Source: Candidatus Solibacter sp. (GTDB lineage Bacteria > Acidobacteriota > Terriglobia > Bryobacterales > Bryobacteraceae). Taken from it: a DNA stretch of 6,435 nt. Shown here one piece after another: positions 6,171-6,435 of this stretch. The stretch lies in contig JADGNT010000301.1 of assembly GCA_017883345.1 (NCBI GenBank), positions 1 through 6,435 of the forward strand. Direction: 5' to 3'. The position numbers and the translations under genes were made by a program. Numbering within the stretch: the first letter of the stretch is position 1; every line of letters starts with the position of its first letter. The notes beneath the pieces are model-generated. The model did not search any database. It saw nothing but the letters and a program-made list of their open reading frames with translations, and was not told the DNA's origin.

Positions 6171-6435
6171 TCACACCATCGCGGGAGAAGGCTCGTAATT
6201 CCGCACCGCATTCTGCAACTCAACCGCGATGGTTCGCCCCAAAATCGCCAGCCCGGAGCGGATCTGCTCCGGCGTCAGACCCGCAAAACTCAATCGCAAC
6301 GCTCCCGGCTCCAGCCGGGAAACCGCGAAGTACCGCCCCGGCATGTATGCCACGCCGTCCCGCTGCGCCCGGGCCAGCAACTCACCCGCGTCCAGCGGCT
6401 CCGGCAACCGCACCCAGACATTCATGCCGCCTTCC
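6171..6435 (-). CDS. C-terminal end of a fold-type I PLP protein, MocR/PdxR-like or aminotransferase (5' partial)
   Basis: The open frame enters the window from the right edge and ends in TGA at 6171-6173. About 87 residues are visible; the methionine at 6425 is internal, because the frame continues upstream as EGG before MNVWV. The pattern EGGMNVWVRLP, then GVAYMPGRYF, then LRLSFAGLTPEQIRSGLAILG is typical of the small C-terminal domain of fold-type I PLP enzymes, in both GntR/MocR regulators (PdxR is one) and 2-aminoadipate-type aminotransferases. The Arg in LRLSF would be the carboxylate-binding arginine. The PLP lysine and any N-terminal helix-turn-helix domain lie outside the window, so regulator and enzyme cannot be told apart. 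Its position directly ahead of pdxS favours a PLP-sensing regulator, but that is inference; known pdxR genes are usually divergent from pdxS, not co-directional. Confidence 0.8.
   Translation of the reverse strand, partial: EGGMNVWVRLPEPLDAGELLARAQRDGVAYMPGRYFAVSRLEPGALRLSFAGLTPEQIRSGLAILGRTIAVELQNAVRNYEPSPAMV

Overview
The window is GC-rich, gene-dense bacterial chromosome. Protein style and gene set suggest a member of the Acidobacteriota, possibly of the Solibacter/Bryobacter type: an exported RraA-fold protein, a Tat-exported DUF362 protein, a two-domain exported thioredoxin protein and a DXP-independent vitamin B6 route. This assignment is an inference from resemblance. No rRNA, tRNA, mobile element or CRISPR array is visible.

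Layout. One gene lies on the + strand: an RraA/HMG-aldolase-fold protein (1-924) whose 5' end is outside the window and whose visible N-terminus looks like the end of a signal peptide. It converges, across 43 bases, on a run of seven genes all on the - strand. In transcription order these are: the C-terminal end of a fold-type I PLP-dependent protein, MocR/PdxR-like or an aminotransferase (6435-6171, 5' end outside the window); pdxS (6146-5256); pdxT (5256-4678); a low-molecular-weight phosphatase/ArsC-fold protein (4681-4229); an exported double-thioredoxin protein (4174-2990); a Tat-exported DUF362 protein (2951-1743); and an exported SGNH/GDSL hydrolase (1726-968). Gaps are 24 bases, a 1-base overlap (TAATG), a 4-base overlap (ATGA), 54, 38 and 16 bases. 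No stretch above 60 bases lacks a gene.

How the genes fit together. The upstream half is a pyridoxal 5'-phosphate (PLP) module. PdxS and PdxT form the glutamine-dependent PLP synthase, with a PLP-binding probable regulator ahead of them and a phosphatase-fold protein translationally coupled behind. The downstream half encodes three proteins that all carry export signals, so it is probably an envelope module of redox, DUF362 and esterase functions. The 54-base gap at 4175-4228, which holds a near-palindrome, is the most natural boundary between the halves.

Most of the window is recognisable metabolism. The points most worth a second look are the phosphatase-fold gene fused by overlap to pdxT, which lacks the ArsC resolving cysteines; the exported RraA-fold protein with an intact D-X20-RD aldolase motif; and the exported thioredoxin/DUF362/SGNH trio.
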